A DNA stretch of 64,000 bases from an uncultured Hymenobacter sp. (GTDB taxonomy: Bacteria > Bacteroidota > Bacteroidia > Cytophagales > Hymenobacteraceae): the NCBI GenBank assembly GCA_913776615.1, contig CAJYPK010000022.1, forward strand, positions 1 through 64,000. Reading direction: 5' to 3'. The position numbers and the translations under genes are program-made. The notes beneath the pieces are model-generated. The model had not been told where the DNA came from, did no database searches, and was given only the letters and a program-made list of their open reading frames with translations. Shown piece by piece: positions 18,141-27,244 of the stretch (its first letter is position 1; each line of letters starts with the position of its first letter).

Positions 18141-18872
18141 ATGTTCAAAGTTTTTGGCTCTTTCGTACTCTTTCTCTACAATATGGTGTCGCGCACCGAG
18201 CGCCTGAAAGTGTTGTGGAATCGCTTTTTTGAAGAAGCAATCCTTATCGGTGTCAACTCCATTTTTATCGTGGGCATCGTGTCGGCCTTTATCGGGGCCG
18301 TAACCTGCATCCAGATTGCCTACAACCTTACCAACCCGCTCATCCCGAAATCGACTATCGGGTACATGGTGCGCGAGATGACTATTCTGGAGCTGGCTCC
18401 TACCATCACGAGCATCGTACTGGCGGGGAAAGTCGGCTCAGCCATTGCGGGTGGGCTGGGCACCATGCGCATTACCGAACAGATCTCGGCCCTAGAGGTG
18501 ATGGGAATTAATTCCACTTCCTACCTGGTGCTACCGCGCATCCTGGCCGCGATGCTGATGTTCCCGCTGCTGGTTATTTTGTCGATGGCCCTGAGTATTT
18601 TAGGTGGTTATCTAGCCGGTACGCTGTCGGGCGTAATGGCCCCGCAGGATTACATTGAGGGTATCCGCACCGATTTTATTCCCTACAACATCCTGTTTGC
18701 GTTAATCAAAGCAGTTGTTTTCGCGTTTCTCGTATCGGGTATCTCGGCCTACAAGGGCTTCTACACCGAAGGCGGTGCGCTGGAAGTGGGAGCCGCTAGC
18801 ACGTCGGCCGTTACCAATTCCATCATCGCCATTCTGCTGGCCGACTACGTACTGGCCGCCGTACTTTTATAG
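18141..18872 (+). CDS. mlaE: MlaE/YrbE-type ABC transporter permease
   Basis: 243 aa from the chosen ATG (MFKVFGSFVLFLYN); the frame is open 28 codons further upstream but those residues (Arg/Pro-rich) are not family-like. It has five or six hydrophobic segments and the MlaE signature: an N-terminal amphipathic helix, the GAVTCIQIAYNLTNPLI region, then the EMTILELAPTITSIVLAGKVGSAIAGGLGTM core. It is the inner-membrane core of the Mla phospholipid transporter. It pairs with the ATPase mlaF 111 bases downstream. No mlaD-type substrate-binding gene follows here. Confidence 0.92.
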   Translation: MFKVFGSFVLFLYNMVSRTERLKVLWNRFFEEAILIGVNSIFIVGIVSAFIGAVTCIQIAYNLTNPLIPKSTIGYMVREMTILELAPTITSIVLAGKVGSAIAGGLGTMRITEQISALEVMGINSTSYLVLPRILAAMLMFPLLVILSMALSILGGYLAGTLSGVMAPQDYIEGIRTDFIPYNILFALIKAVVFAFLVSGISAYKGFYTEGGALEVGAASTSAVTNSIIAILLADYVLAAVLL

Positions 18873-18873
18873 C

Positions 18874-18980
18874 AGTTATGCATTATGAGTTATGAGTTAG
18901 AAGCGGCGCGATTTCGGGTTTAGGCCTGAAGAAATAGCCTGACTCCCAACTCATAACTTCTAACTCATAACTCATAACTC
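18874..18980. repeat. AT-rich word-type inverted repeat between mlaE and mlaF
   Basis: The left part (18874-18903) has GTTATG and GAGTTATGAGTTAGAAG; the right part (18950-18980) is the complement with tandem AACTCATAACT words. It fills the whole gap inside the operon. The ATAACTCATAA words recur at 30.4, 37.7 and (as ATGAATT) 58.8 kb. Confidence 0.85.
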
Positions 18981-18983
18981 CCC

Positions 18984-19796
18984 ATGATCGAAATCTCCAA
19001 TCTCGAAAAATCTTTCAACGGTAACCAGGTATTGAAAGGCATTAGCTGCACCTTGGAAACCGGCAAGTGTAACCTTCTCCTTGGGGGCTCGGGCACCGGC
19101 AAAAGCGTATTGCTTTCCTGCATCGTGGGGCTGATGAAACCCGACATGGGTTCCATTACCTTCGATGGCACGGTGTATACCAACTCGAAGGTGGAAATTC
19201 GTCAGGAAATTCGCCGCAAAATCGGGATGCTGTTCCAGGGCTCGGCCCTGTTCGACTCCATGACGGTGGCCAAGAACGTGGAATTTCCGCTGCAAATGCT
19301 GACGCCCGACATGAGCCCCGAGGAACGCCGCGACCGCGTGGAGTTTTGCCTCAAGCGCGTGGGCCTCGAAAACGCGGGCAATAAAATGCCCTCTGAAATC
19401 TCGGGTGGCATGAAAAAGCGCGTGGGCATTGCCCGCGCCATTGCGCCCAATTGTACCTACCTATTTTGCGACGAGCCCAACTCGGGCCTCGACCCCGCCA
19501 CGAGTATCAAAATTGACGAGCTGATTTACGAAATCACGCACGAATACAATATCACGACGGCCATCATTACCCACGACATGAACTCGGTGGTGGGGATTGG
19601 CGACCACATTATTTTTCTCCACCAAGGCAAAAAGCTGTGGGACGGCGACAAGGAGCATATTCTGAACGCCGACGTACCCGAATTGCGCGAATTTATTTTC
19701 AGCTCGTCGCTGGTGCGTGCCGCCAAACGCGTGGAAGAAGAAGATGGCCCGCAGGGCCTGGAGCACCTCGCTCACGAGCCCCTCTCGGAGCTGTAA
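18984..19796 (+). CDS. mlaF: MlaF-type ABC transporter ATP-binding protein
   Basis: 270 aa. Walker A GGSGTGKS (about 34-41), signature SGGMKKRVGIARAI (about 140-153), Walker B YLFCDEPNSGLD (about 161-172) with the MlaF-typical Asn-Ser after the Pro. It powers phospholipid movement across the envelope together with MlaE. The C-terminal LEHLAHEPLSEL tail is short and acidic. It is followed directly by an inverted repeat and then fabG. Confidence 0.92.
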   Translation: MIEISNLEKSFNGNQVLKGISCTLETGKCNLLLGGSGTGKSVLLSCIVGLMKPDMGSITFDGTVYTNSKVEIRQEIRRKIGMLFQGSALFDSMTVAKNVEFPLQMLTPDMSPEERRDRVEFCLKRVGLENAGNKMPSEISGGMKKRVGIARAIAPNCTYLFCDEPNSGLDPATSIKIDELIYEITHEYNITTAIITHDMNSVVGIGDHIIFLHQGKKLWDGDKEHILNADVPELREFIFSSSLVRAAKRVEEEDGPQGLEHLAHEPLSEL

Positions 19797-19798
19797 AA

Positions 19799-19887
19799 TG
19801 TAGGGTAAGCTTTAGCTTGCCAATCGTTTGCCGGCAGCCCTCACCACGCTTTCCGGTCCCGCATGGCAAGCTAAAGCTTACCCTACA
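19799..19887. repeat. 24-bp inverted repeat with GTAAGCTTTAGCTTGC core
   Basis: Positions 19799-19822 and 19864-19887 are perfectly complementary (24/24) around a 41-base spacer. The arm reads TGTAGGGTAAGC...GCCA and shares the core found at 2361-2486, 41754-41852 and 61976-61998. It lies between mlaF and fabG, both plus strand, so it is not restricted to convergent gaps. Confidence 0.92.
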
Positions 19888-19900
19888 CTAATTTCGGCGC

Positions 19901-20650
19901 ATGAATCAGACTCTTGCCGGAAAAGTAGCCCTCGTTACCGGGGCATCGAAAGGAATTGGCCGCGCCATCGCTACGCTGTTTGCCCAGCAGGGGGCGCAGG
20001 TAGCTTTTACTTATTTATCGTCGGTCGAGAAGGGCCAGGCGCTGGAAGCCGAGCTCGCGGCCCACGGTGGCAAAGTGAAGGGCTACCGCTCCGACGCCTC
20101 CGACTACGCCCAGGCCGAAAAGCTGGTCGATGACGTGGTAAAAGAATTCGGCAAGCTCGACGTAGTAGTCAACAACGCCGGCATCACGCAGGACGGCCTG
20201 CTCATGCGCATGAGCGAGGAGCAGTGGGACAACGTGCTGAAGGTAAACCTCAAGTCGGTATTCAACCTCACCAAAGCCGCCACCAAGCCCATGATGCGCG
20301 CCAAAGCCGGCAGCATCATCAATATGACGTCGGTGGTCGGCCTGAAGGGTAATGCCGGGCAGGCTAACTACGCTGCCAGCAAGGCCGGTATCATCGGCTT
20401 TACCAAATCGGTGGCCCTGGAGTTAGGCTCGCGCAATATCCGCTGCAACGCCATTGCCCCCGGCTTCATCGAGACTGAGATGACCGACGCCCTCGACCCC
20501 AAACAGGTAGACGAGTGGCGCAAGGCTATTCCGCTCAAGCGCGGCGGCTCGCCCGAGGATATCGCCAAGGCCACTGCTTTCCTGGCCTCGGACGATTCGA
20601 GCTACATCACCGGTCAGGTACTGCAAGTAGATGGCGGCATGCTGACCTAG
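19901..20650 (+). CDS. fabG: 3-oxoacyl-[acyl-carrier-protein] reductase FabG
   Basis: 249 aa. It performs the NADPH-dependent keto reduction of fatty acid elongation. Motifs: GASKGIGRAI (about 13-22), NNAGI at 90, the catalytic Ser in NMTSVVG, Y..K in YAASKAG, and the FabG-typical C-terminus ITGQVLQVDGGM. The length and motif set match housekeeping FabG rather than the two other SDRs in the window. No acpP or fabF is adjacent. Confidence 0.93.
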   Translation: MNQTLAGKVALVTGASKGIGRAIATLFAQQGAQVAFTYLSSVEKGQALEAELAAHGGKVKGYRSDASDYAQAEKLVDDVVKEFGKLDVVVNNAGITQDGLLMRMSEEQWDNVLKVNLKSVFNLTKAATKPMMRAKAGSIINMTSVVGLKGNAGQANYAASKAGIIGFTKSVALELGSRNIRCNAIAPGFIETEMTDALDPKQVDEWRKAIPLKRGGSPEDIAKATAFLASDDSSYITGQVLQVDGGMLT

Positions 20651-20656
20651 TAAGTC

Positions 20657-21436
20657 ATGGCTACGCCCGAGGAACACGCCGCGCATAATACTGCTGCTGA
20701 GAAGAAGATTGTCAGCGATGTAGAAAAGTATGGGTTTCACGTGGCGACGGTTCCTGGCGACGGCTACTCCCCTACTTTCGCCTATACAATTGGACTGTAT
20801 AAAACTTACGGTTACCCAGAGCTTATTTGCTTTGGGCTGAACCCTGATTTGCTCCATTCGGTACTTTGGTCGGGTAAAGAGCTGCTGGATAAGCAGACTG
20901 TACCCGACCAAAGCCTGAGCTACCCGGATTTTATAGACGACTACGAGGTGCGGTTGCTAGTCGTCGATAAAGCTTGGTATAAGTATTATTTCGGCTACGG
21001 CATCTGGTTCAATCAAGGCTGTAATTTTCCAGCGCTGCAAATAGTTTGGCCGGATAAAAAGGCCCTTTTCCCTTGGGAAGAAGAATTCAACCCGAATTGG
21101 AAGGCCAGCCAGCCACTGCTTGACCGTAATCTGGATTTCAAGTTTCGGGAGGAGCGCGACGTAGCTGTTTTCACTACGCGCCAAGTGCTGGATGGCTTAC
21201 CTGTTTTGCGGGTTATTCACGAAGAAGACGGAGAGTGGCAGTTTCTATGTGATACCACGTATGAAGTGGCCGACTTAAAAATTGCATCGCTGACAGAATT
21301 AGTCAAACGTGACCCGACGCTTAATGCCTTATTTCAACTGAACTACGGCTGGCAAGCCTGCCGAGCAACAAAAGCGGCTGCCTGGCAAGAGGAAAAATAT
21401 ATGTCGGGCGAAGCCAATGAGACCGCAGGTCATTAG
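20657..21436 (+). CDS. DUF4262 domain-containing protein
   Basis: 259 aa with no signal peptide. The N-terminal 150 residues show the DUF4262 pattern: a helical start, KYGFHVATVPGDGYSPTFAYTIGLYKTYGYPELICFGL, then LDKQ. Function of the family is unknown; some members lie near toxin or defence genes. The start codon is 6 bases after the fabG stop. Base composition is somewhat AT-richer than its neighbours, which suggests later acquisition. Confidence 0.85.
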   Translation: MATPEEHAAHNTAAEKKIVSDVEKYGFHVATVPGDGYSPTFAYTIGLYKTYGYPELICFGLNPDLLHSVLWSGKELLDKQTVPDQSLSYPDFIDDYEVRLLVVDKAWYKYYFGYGIWFNQGCNFPALQIVWPDKKALFPWEEEFNPNWKASQPLLDRNLDFKFREERDVAVFTTRQVLDGLPVLRVIHEEDGEWQFLCDTTYEVADLKIASLTELVKRDPTLNALFQLNYGWQACRATKAAAWQEEKYMSGEANETAGH

Positions 21437-21437
21437 C

Positions 21438-22124
21438 ATGTCACGATCGTATAACCTCTTATTTGCTTCTCTACTAGTAGCCGGTGCTACCGCGTTGCTC
21501 ACCAACTCACGCTTCAAGGCCAAGCTTTACTGCTGGCAGGCCCAGCGCCAAGCGGTGATGGCAGTTGCTCCCCTGGCCACCACATTGCGCGAGGGAGACA
21601 TTATTTTTCACTCTTCGCTATCCACGCAAAGCCGGGCTATTCAGCTGGCTACGCACTCGCCCTACAGCCACTGCGGGCTGCTGTATAAAAAAGGCGGGGA
21701 GTGGCAGGTATTCGAGGCCGTGCAGCCGGTGAAGCTGACGCCGCTGGCCCGCTGGGTGGCGCGGGGACAGGGCCGGCATTTCGTGGTAAAGCGCCTGCGC
21801 GATGCTGCGACGGCTCTCACTCCGAGCGCGCTAGCTAGCCTGCGGGCCGCGGGCCAGCCGCTACTGGGCCGCGAATATGACTTGGCTTTCAACTGGTCGG
21901 ACAAGCAGATCTATTGCTCGGAGCTCATTTGGAAAGTGTACGACCGGGGGCTGCACCGGCAGGTGGGACAGTTGCAGCAGCTGCGCGACTTCGACCTGAG
22001 CCACCCCGTCGTGCAGGCCAAGCTGCGGGAACGCTACGGCGCGCAGCTACCGTTATCGGAGCCCGTTATCTCGCCGGCCAGTATCTTTCGTAGCCCCGCG
22101 CTGGTTACGGTAGTGAGCCGGTGA
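21438..22124 (+). CDS. YiiX/YebB-like NlpC/P60-type cysteine hydrolase
   Basis: 228 aa from ATG 21438, one base after the previous stop (an in-frame ATG at 21417 would overlap it). An N-terminal hydrophobic segment (about 5-22) is a signal or anchor. The catalytic pattern of YiiX-like papain-fold hydrolases is visible: GDIIFHSS, then His in SPYSHCGLLY, and a late Cys in QIYCSELIWKVYDRG. Members are cell-envelope hydrolases or acyl-peptidases; the substrate is unknown. Confidence 0.82.
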   Translation: MSRSYNLLFASLLVAGATALLTNSRFKAKLYCWQAQRQAVMAVAPLATTLREGDIIFHSSLSTQSRAIQLATHSPYSHCGLLYKKGGEWQVFEAVQPVKLTPLARWVARGQGRHFVVKRLRDAATALTPSALASLRAAGQPLLGREYDLAFNWSDKQIYCSELIWKVYDRGLHRQVGQLQQLRDFDLSHPVVQAKLRERYGAQLPLSEPVISPASIFRSPALVTVVSR

Positions 22125-22146
22125 AATAGGCGGCTGTCTTCGTTAT

Positions 22147-24264
22147 TTGCCTTGCAGCGGCCCTAGCCGCGCGTTCTTGCTCTTGCTTTCTACTGCCTAT
22201 TCTCCCTGGTTTATTCTGCTGTGCCTGGCCGTGGGCGCGGGCTACGCGGCGCTGCTTTACTCGGCCCGGGCGCCGTGGAGCCGGGCCGTCAACTACGCAC
22301 TGGCTGGGCTGCGCTTCGTGGTAGTCAGCTTCTTGTGCTTTTTGCTGCTATCGCCGTTTGTCAAAACTACCACCACGCGCACCGAGCAGCCGACGGTAGT
22401 ACTGGCAGTCGACAACTCGCAGTCGGTACCCCTCTTTACGCCGCAGGCGGCGCTGGGGCAACTCACGGCGGGCCTACCCAGACTGGCCAACGCATTGCGC
22501 GAGAAAGGCTTTCGGATTGAAACTCGCACGCTGACCAAAGCCACTACCGCGCCCGACTCGCTCAGCTTCACGGCCAGCCGCACCGACCTCAACAAATTAC
22601 TGACCGACAGCCGCGAGGCCAATGCCGAGCGCAATCTGGCCGGCGTGGTGCTGGTGAGCGACGGCATCGTAAACCAGGGCCAGGAGCCGCAGTTTGGGGA
22701 ATTTAACTTTCCCATTTTTGGCGTAGCGATGGGCGATACCATCGCCAAGAAAGACCTGCGCCTGGCTGATCTGGTATATAATCGGATCGCATTCAGCGGG
22801 AATAAATTTCCGCTGGAAGCCGAAATTGGCTACGAGGGCTACGCTGGCGGCGCGGCCACCGTCGAGGTGCGCGAGGGCGGCCGGGTGCTGGAAAGCCGGC
22901 GCGTGGCGCTGCCCGCCGGCCGGCGGCGCGTCAAAACGACCTTTCAGCTCACGGCCCCCGCGCCGGGCAAACGGCGCTACGAGGTGCGTATTACACCACA
23001 GGCCGGCGAGTTTACGACGCTTAATAATGCCCGCACGGCCTTTATTGAAATAGTGAAGGGCAAGCTACGAGTGCTGCTGGCCGGGGCGGCCCCCCACCCT
23101 GACCTCAAGGCGTTGCGGGCCGCCATTTTGGCTAATAACAATTTTGATTTAACCCTGACTGTAGCGGGCGTGGGCCAGCCGCTACCCGCTGGCGCAACCT
23201 TCGACGTAGCGGTGCTGCACCAGCTACCCGCCCGGGGCGGGCTGGGCCAGGAGCTGCTGAGCCGCGTGCGCGCTGCCAAAGTGCCGGCACTCTACGTACT
23301 GGGGGCGCAATCCGATTACAGCACTTATAATCAACTAAATGCGGGCTTAAGCATCCAGCCCCGCGGCACTCAGACCGACGAAGTAACGCCGCTGCCTAAT
23401 CCCAATTTTGCCCGGCTACCACTCGATGACGAAAATCGCCGCCGCCTCGGGCAGTACCCGCCGGCCCTGGTACCCTTCGGCGAGCTGCGGCTGGGCGCGG
23501 GGGCCGAGGCGGCTCTGTGGCAGCAGGTGGGGCGCCTGCCCACGCAGAAACCGCTGCTGGTATTCGGCAGCGCGGTGGGGGCCGGCCCCCGCGCCGCTAC
23601 GCTGCTGGCCGAAAACACTTGGCAGTGGCGCCTGGAAGAAGCCATCGCCCACGACGACCGTCCCGAAACCTACGACCGGCTTATTGGCCGGACGCTCCAG
23701 CTACTGACGCAGAACGCCAATAAGAAACGCCTCGACGTTTACCCCACGCAGGACGTATTTGGCACGCAGGACGACGTAACGCTGGGCGCCGAAACGTATA
23801 ACGCCGTATACGAACGCATTTACGACCAACGTATTACGCTTACGCTCACCGACTCGGCCCGCCACGAGCGCACGGTTACCTTTACCAATGCGCCTGATGG
23901 CTCGCCGCTGCACCTGGGGCCACTGCCAGCGGGTCTCTACCGCTACCAGGCCCGCGCCACGCTTGATGGCCAGGCCCAGCAGGCCAGCGGTGAGCTACTC
24001 GTTCAGAACCAACCCCTCGAAGCCCAGGAGTCAAAGGCCGACCACCGTCTGCTGGCCCAGCTCAGCCGGCGCAGCGGCGGGCAGCTGTACTACCCCAGCC
24101 AGCTCGATAAGCTGGCGCAGGATATTGAAAAGGCCAACTTCAAGCCAGTGCTCAGCAGTGAGGAAGACTTGAAAGACTTGATCAACCTGAAGTGGCTGTT
24201 CTTTGCGTTGGTGGCGCTACTGGCGGCGGAGTGGGCTACGCGCAAGTATCAGGGCGGCATATAA
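22147..24264 (+). CDS. VWA-like membrane protein (BatA/DUF4159-like type)
   Basis: About 705 aa. Two N-terminal membrane helices (about 17-65 region) are followed by a von Willebrand A-like domain with metal-site residues in VLAVDNSQS (DxSxS) and VVLVSDGIVNQG, a long region with Ig-like and GATase-like strands, and a C-terminal hydrophobic helix (about 680-697). Such proteins are usual in Bacteroidota aerotolerance-type loci but their job is unclear. No ATG lies near the start. The first in-frame candidate is TTG 22147 or the TTG at 22177, so the exact start is unsure. Confidence 0.78.
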   Translation: MPCSGPSRAFLLLLSTAYSPWFILLCLAVGAGYAALLYSARAPWSRAVNYALAGLRFVVVSFLCFLLLSPFVKTTTTRTEQPTVVLAVDNSQSVPLFTPQAALGQLTAGLPRLANALREKGFRIETRTLTKATTAPDSLSFTASRTDLNKLLTDSREANAERNLAGVVLVSDGIVNQGQEPQFGEFNFPIFGVAMGDTIAKKDLRLADLVYNRIAFSGNKFPLEAEIGYEGYAGGAATVEVREGGRVLESRRVALPAGRRRVKTTFQLTAPAPGKRRYEVRITPQAGEFTTLNNARTAFIEIVKGKLRVLLAGAAPHPDLKALRAAILANNNFDLTLTVAGVGQPLPAGATFDVAVLHQLPARGGLGQELLSRVRAAKVPALYVLGAQSDYSTYNQLNAGLSIQPRGTQTDEVTPLPNPNFARLPLDDENRRRLGQYPPALVPFGELRLGAGAEAALWQQVGRLPTQKPLLVFGSAVGAGPRAATLLAENTWQWRLEEAIAHDDRPETYDRLIGRTLQLLTQNANKKRLDVYPTQDVFGTQDDVTLGAETYNAVYERIYDQRITLTLTDSARHERTVTFTNAPDGSPLHLGPLPAGLYRYQARATLDGQAQQASGELLVQNQPLEAQESKADHRLLAQLSRRSGGQLYYPSQLDKLAQDIEKANFKPVLSSEEDLKDLINLKWLFFALVALLAAEWATRKYQGGI

Positions 24265-24276
24265 TCAGTTGATGTT

Positions 24277-24732
24277 GTGCGGATTGCTTTCGACCTGGAT
24301 AATACTCTCATCCGCAATGACTTTGATTTTCCGTTGGCCCCGGCTCACCGACCATTTTTGCAAAAGCTGCTTCAGACGGAGCCTTTGCGGCTAGGAATTC
24401 AGGAACTGTTTGCTTTTTGTCGAAAGCAAGGCTGGCAAGTCTGGATTTATACTACTTCGTACCGCAGCCCTTTTTACATTCGCAAGATGTTGTGGGTGTA
24501 TAATTTGCGCGTCGACGGCATTATCAATCAAGCGCGTCATACTAAACAGGTACGGGTCAGAAGTACCAAGCACCCTCCCACTTTCGGCATCCACGCTTTA
24601 GTTGATGATTCGCGAGGCGTACAGCTGGAAGGTGAGCGCTTCGGGTTTGCAGTTATTCAAATCGACCCGCAGGATGCGACTTGGGTTGATACTATCACAA
24701 CGCAGCTAGCCATGTTGTGCAATAATCTATAA
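24277..24732 (+). CDS. HAD-like hydrolase
   Basis: 151 aa from a GTG start 12 bases after the previous stop. The HAD motif I is [11 protein letters not shown] (DxDxT). Motif II could be the Thr/Ser in IYTTSYRS, and motif IV is LVDDSRG (DD). No clear cap domain. It probably dephosphorylates a small substrate; which one is unknown. Base composition is AT-richer than the genes around it. The next gene starts 7 bases after its stop. Confidence 0.8.
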   Translation: MRIAFDLDNTLIRNDFDFPLAPAHRPFLQKLLQTEPLRLGIQELFAFCRKQGWQVWIYTTSYRSPFYIRKMLWVYNLRVDGIINQARHTKQVRVRSTKHPPTFGIHALVDDSRGVQLEGERFGFAVIQIDPQDATWVDTITTQLAMLCNNL

Positions 24733-24739
24733 GTTAGCT

Positions 24740-25420
24740 ATGCGCTACATTCTCCTCAATAAGCCCTACGAAGTTCTCACCCAGTTTACCGACGAGCACG
24801 GCCGGGCCACGCTCAAGGATTTTGTGGCGGTGCCCAACGTGTACCCCGTGGGCCGGCTCGACTTCGACAGCGAAGGCCTGTTGCTACTCACGGATGACAA
24901 GCAGCTCCAGCACCGGCTCAGCGACCCGCGCTATAAGGTGCCCAAAACGTACTGGGCGCAGGTAGAAGGCCTACCCACCGAAGCCGCCTTGCAGCAGCTA
25001 CGCGAGGGCGTGCAGATCAAGGAGGGCTTTACGCTGCCCGCCGCCGCCGAGGCCTTGGCCGAAGAAATTACCGCCGACCTGTGGCCCCGCAATCCACCCA
25101 TCCGCTACCGGGCCAGCATCCCGACGAGCTGGCTGGCCATTACCATTGCGCAGGGGATGAATCGGCAGGTGCGTAAAATGTGCGCCGCCGTGGGCCTGCC
25201 CTGCCTGCGACTGGTGCGCCAGGCACTCGGCGACTTGTCGCTGGCCGGGCTGGCTCCCGGCGAGTGGCGCGACCTCACCGCCGACGAAGTAGCTGCCCTG
25301 CGCGGACTGGCCGGGGCCGGCGAGCGCCACGCCCGCCCCGGTACCCCCCGTCCGGTCGCCCCCCGCCCCAACGCCAGCTTCTCACTTAAAAATCGCGGTC
25401 CACGCCGCCAGCGGCCCTGA
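24740..25420 (+). CDS. rluE: RluE-type 23S rRNA pseudouridine synthase
   Basis: 226 aa of the RsuA/RluB/C/D/E/F family. It starts [13 protein letters not shown], without an S4 domain, as in RluE. The catalytic Asp is in [15 protein letters not shown], and the RluE/RsuA motif [21 protein letters not shown] lies in the last third. The C-terminal tail is Pro/Arg-rich and basic. RluE forms pseudouridine in the peptidyl-transferase region of 23S rRNA. The stop overlaps the next start (TGATG), so translation is coupled. Confidence 0.88.
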   Translation: MRYILLNKPYEVLTQFTDEHGRATLKDFVAVPNVYPVGRLDFDSEGLLLLTDDKQLQHRLSDPRYKVPKTYWAQVEGLPTEAALQQLREGVQIKEGFTLPAAAEALAEEITADLWPRNPPIRYRASIPTSWLAITIAQGMNRQVRKMCAAVGLPCLRLVRQALGDLSLAGLAPGEWRDLTADEVAALRGLAGAGERHARPGTPRPVAPRPNASFSLKNRGPRRQRP

Positions 25421-26355
25421 TGGTACGACGGTTTCTCTGGGGGCTGGGCTTCCTGTTCGGCTTACTCAATGTGGTAGTGGCGCTGCACGCTTGGCGCTTC
25501 ACCCATTTCACTACTGACAACGGGCCACGCACCCGCAATCCCGAACAGCTGGCGCCGACGGAAAAAGTCAAGATTATGCTCACCGGCTTGCAAAACCCGA
25601 AGCCAGTTAATCTTGCCCCGCCCGCTTTTCCCTATGAAGATGTCACGTTGCGCAGTCCCAACGGCCGGCTAGCCGCGTGGTACGGCTCAGTGCCGCAGGC
25701 CCGCGGCACGGTGGTGCTGTGCCATGGCTACACCAGCGATAAATCGCGGCTACGGCACGAGGCGGGCTATTTTCGCCAGCTTGGTTACGCGGTTCTGCTG
25801 CTCGACTTTAGTGGTAATGGGGCGTCGGAGGGATACCAGACCACCATCGGCTACCGCGAGGCCGACGACGTAGCGGCGGCTTTTCACTGGGCGCAAGGGC
25901 GGCAGCCGGGCCGGCCGGTCGTACTCTACGGCGTGAGCATGGGCGCGGTAGCCATTCTGCGCGCCGAGGCGGAATTGGGCCTGCGCCCCGCCGCCAGCAT
26001 TGTGGAATGTCCCTACGGCAGCATGCTGCAAACGGCCAAGAACCGGTTTGTTTCCATGCACCTGCCGCCGTTTCCGCTGGCTAACCTGCTGGTGTGGTGG
26101 GGCAGCGTGGAAAATGGCTACTGGGCTTTTGGCTTGCATGCGGGTGAGTATGCTCGCCACGTCACCACTCCTACCCTACTCCTGTGGGGCACTGCCGACC
26201 CACGCGTAACCCGCGCCGAAACCGACACCATCTTTGCCCATCTGGCCGGACCTAAACAGCGGGTCGATTTTGCGGGCTCGGGCCACGAGCCTTACTGGCT
26301 CAAGCATCCAGTACAGTGGCAGCGAGCGGTAGCTAATTTTCTCAAGCGAATCTGA
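25420..26355 (+). CDS. Alpha/beta hydrolase, membrane-anchored
   Basis: 311 aa. An N-terminal hydrophobic segment (about 4-24) anchors or exports it. The fold is alpha/beta hydrolase: the oxyanion turn HGYTSDKSR, the nucleophile elbow GVSMGAV (Ser), Asp in WGTADPRVT and the catalytic His in GSGHEPY. It resembles the YqiA/serine-aminopeptidase S33 type found in many Bacteroidota. The substrate is unknown. Translation is coupled to rluE by a 1-base overlap. Confidence 0.85.
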   Translation: MVRRFLWGLGFLFGLLNVVVALHAWRFTHFTTDNGPRTRNPEQLAPTEKVKIMLTGLQNPKPVNLAPPAFPYEDVTLRSPNGRLAAWYGSVPQARGTVVLCHGYTSDKSRLRHEAGYFRQLGYAVLLLDFSGNGASEGYQTTIGYREADDVAAAFHWAQGRQPGRPVVLYGVSMGAVAILRAEAELGLRPAASIVECPYGSMLQTAKNRFVSMHLPPFPLANLLVWWGSVENGYWAFGLHAGEYARHVTTPTLLLWGTADPRVTRAETDTIFAHLAGPKQRVDFAGSGHEPYWLKHPVQWQRAVANFLKRI

Positions 26356-26467
26356 TGCGGGCCACCTTATGCTACCTGTTACTCATGACGCGCCAGCCGC
26401 TGTTTAGCGCATGGCGCGTAATAGCGGGCTGACCAGCAGGATCATTCTCCAGACTCGCGCAGTCCCT

Positions 26468-27013
26468 TCAAAGTACATAGCTCACTTGCAACACCGCCTC
26501 CAGCCCCGCATAGAACGACGCGCTGGAATACACATAATCCTCTGCCCGGTAGCAAATTCCCGCCCTTACCGGATTCTGGTGAATATACTCCAAATTCTGC
26601 CGAGTCACGGCCGCGCTCCGCAGTTGTATGCCGTGGCTACGCTGTTGCCAGAGTTGCAAGTGGGTATTCTTTGGGTTGAACTCGCCTTGCTTACGTAGCG
26701 TCCATTCCAGCCATTGCCGGCGGCTCTCCTGCGGGTTGTTCAAAATCGCGTTGAATACCTGCCGCGCTGTAAACTTCTTGAAATCGCGCACAATATCTGA
26801 CAGTTCCTGGCCCTCGGTCGCCCGGGCTATGAGGTGCAGGTGGTTTGTCATCAGGCAGTATGCAAATAGCTCCAACCCTTTGTGTTGCTGACAGTGGCGT
26901 AAACTATCAATGACCAACTCTTTATAGCACGGCCGGGTGAATACGTCGAGCCATTCTACTACCGTGAAAGTAAGAAAGTATAAGCCAGTCTGGTCGCGAA
27001 TAGTGTATCCCAT
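26468..27013 (-). CDS. REP-associated tyrosine transposase (RAYT, Y1_Tnp-like)
   Basis: 181 aa from the ATG at 27013. The frame stays open upstream to 27142, but those 43 residues only translate the repeat. It is a single-domain Y1-transposase of the IS200-like family. The HUH-type metal pair is in MTNHLHLIAR. The RAYT signature YIHQNPVRAGI is near the C-terminus, with FKKFTARQVF between them. RAYT enzymes cut and rejoin REP-type hairpins and are usually single-copy domesticated transposases. The full-length frame suggests the enzyme is still active. Confidence 0.85.
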   Translation of the reverse strand: MGYTIRDQTGLYFLTFTVVEWLDVFTRPCYKELVIDSLRHCQQHKGLELFAYCLMTNHLHLIARATEGQELSDIVRDFKKFTARQVFNAILNNPQESRRQWLEWTLRKQGEFNPKNTHLQLWQQRSHGIQLRSAAVTRQNLEYIHQNPVRAGICYRAEDYVYSSASFYAGLEAVLQVSYVL

Positions 27014-27040
27014 AGCATGTGCAACTATGGAGACTAGTAA

Positions 27041-27243
27041 CGCTAGCCCCCGTTTAGCGCGCAGCGCGTAACGGGAGGCTGACAAGTGGGGCGAGTCTCC
27101 AGACTCGCGAAGGTAGCACACTTTACATAGATAAAATGACATGTATCTAATTCATCTACTTACGTACTACTTTTCGCGAGTCTGGAGACTCGCCCCACTT
27201 GTCAGCCTCCCGTTACGCGCTGCGCGCTAAACGGGGGCTAGCG
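27041..27243. repeat. 71-bp perfect inverted repeat beside the transposase gene
   Basis: Positions 27041-27111 and 27173-27243 are exactly complementary over 71 bp around a 61-base AT-rich spacer. The arm contains nested palindromes: GCGCGCAGCGCG, GGGAGGCTGAC, and GAGTCTCCAGACTC. It lies between the RAYT start and the stop of the RND gene at 27245 and probably also acts as terminator. A direct degenerate copy of the left arm is at 26398-26460. Confidence 0.92.
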
Positions 27244-27244
27244 G

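Larger units (their letters stand above)
26398..27243. mobile_element. RAYT-type transposase locus with flanking repeats
   Basis: A gene for a REP-associated transposase (26468-27013) lies between a degenerate repeat copy on the left (26398-26460) and a perfect inverted pair on the right (27041-27243). The copies share a GTTTAGCGC...GGCTGAC...CTCCAGACTCGCG pattern. This matches the known association of RAYT enzymes with REP/BIME sequences. The locus lies between a plus-strand hydrolase gene and the minus-strand RND gene. Confidence 0.7.

Noticed and set aside
27014..27142. Longer N-terminus for the RAYT transposase
   Set aside because: The 43 extra residues translate the arm of the inverted repeat, and the family-like protein begins at MGYTIRDQTG.
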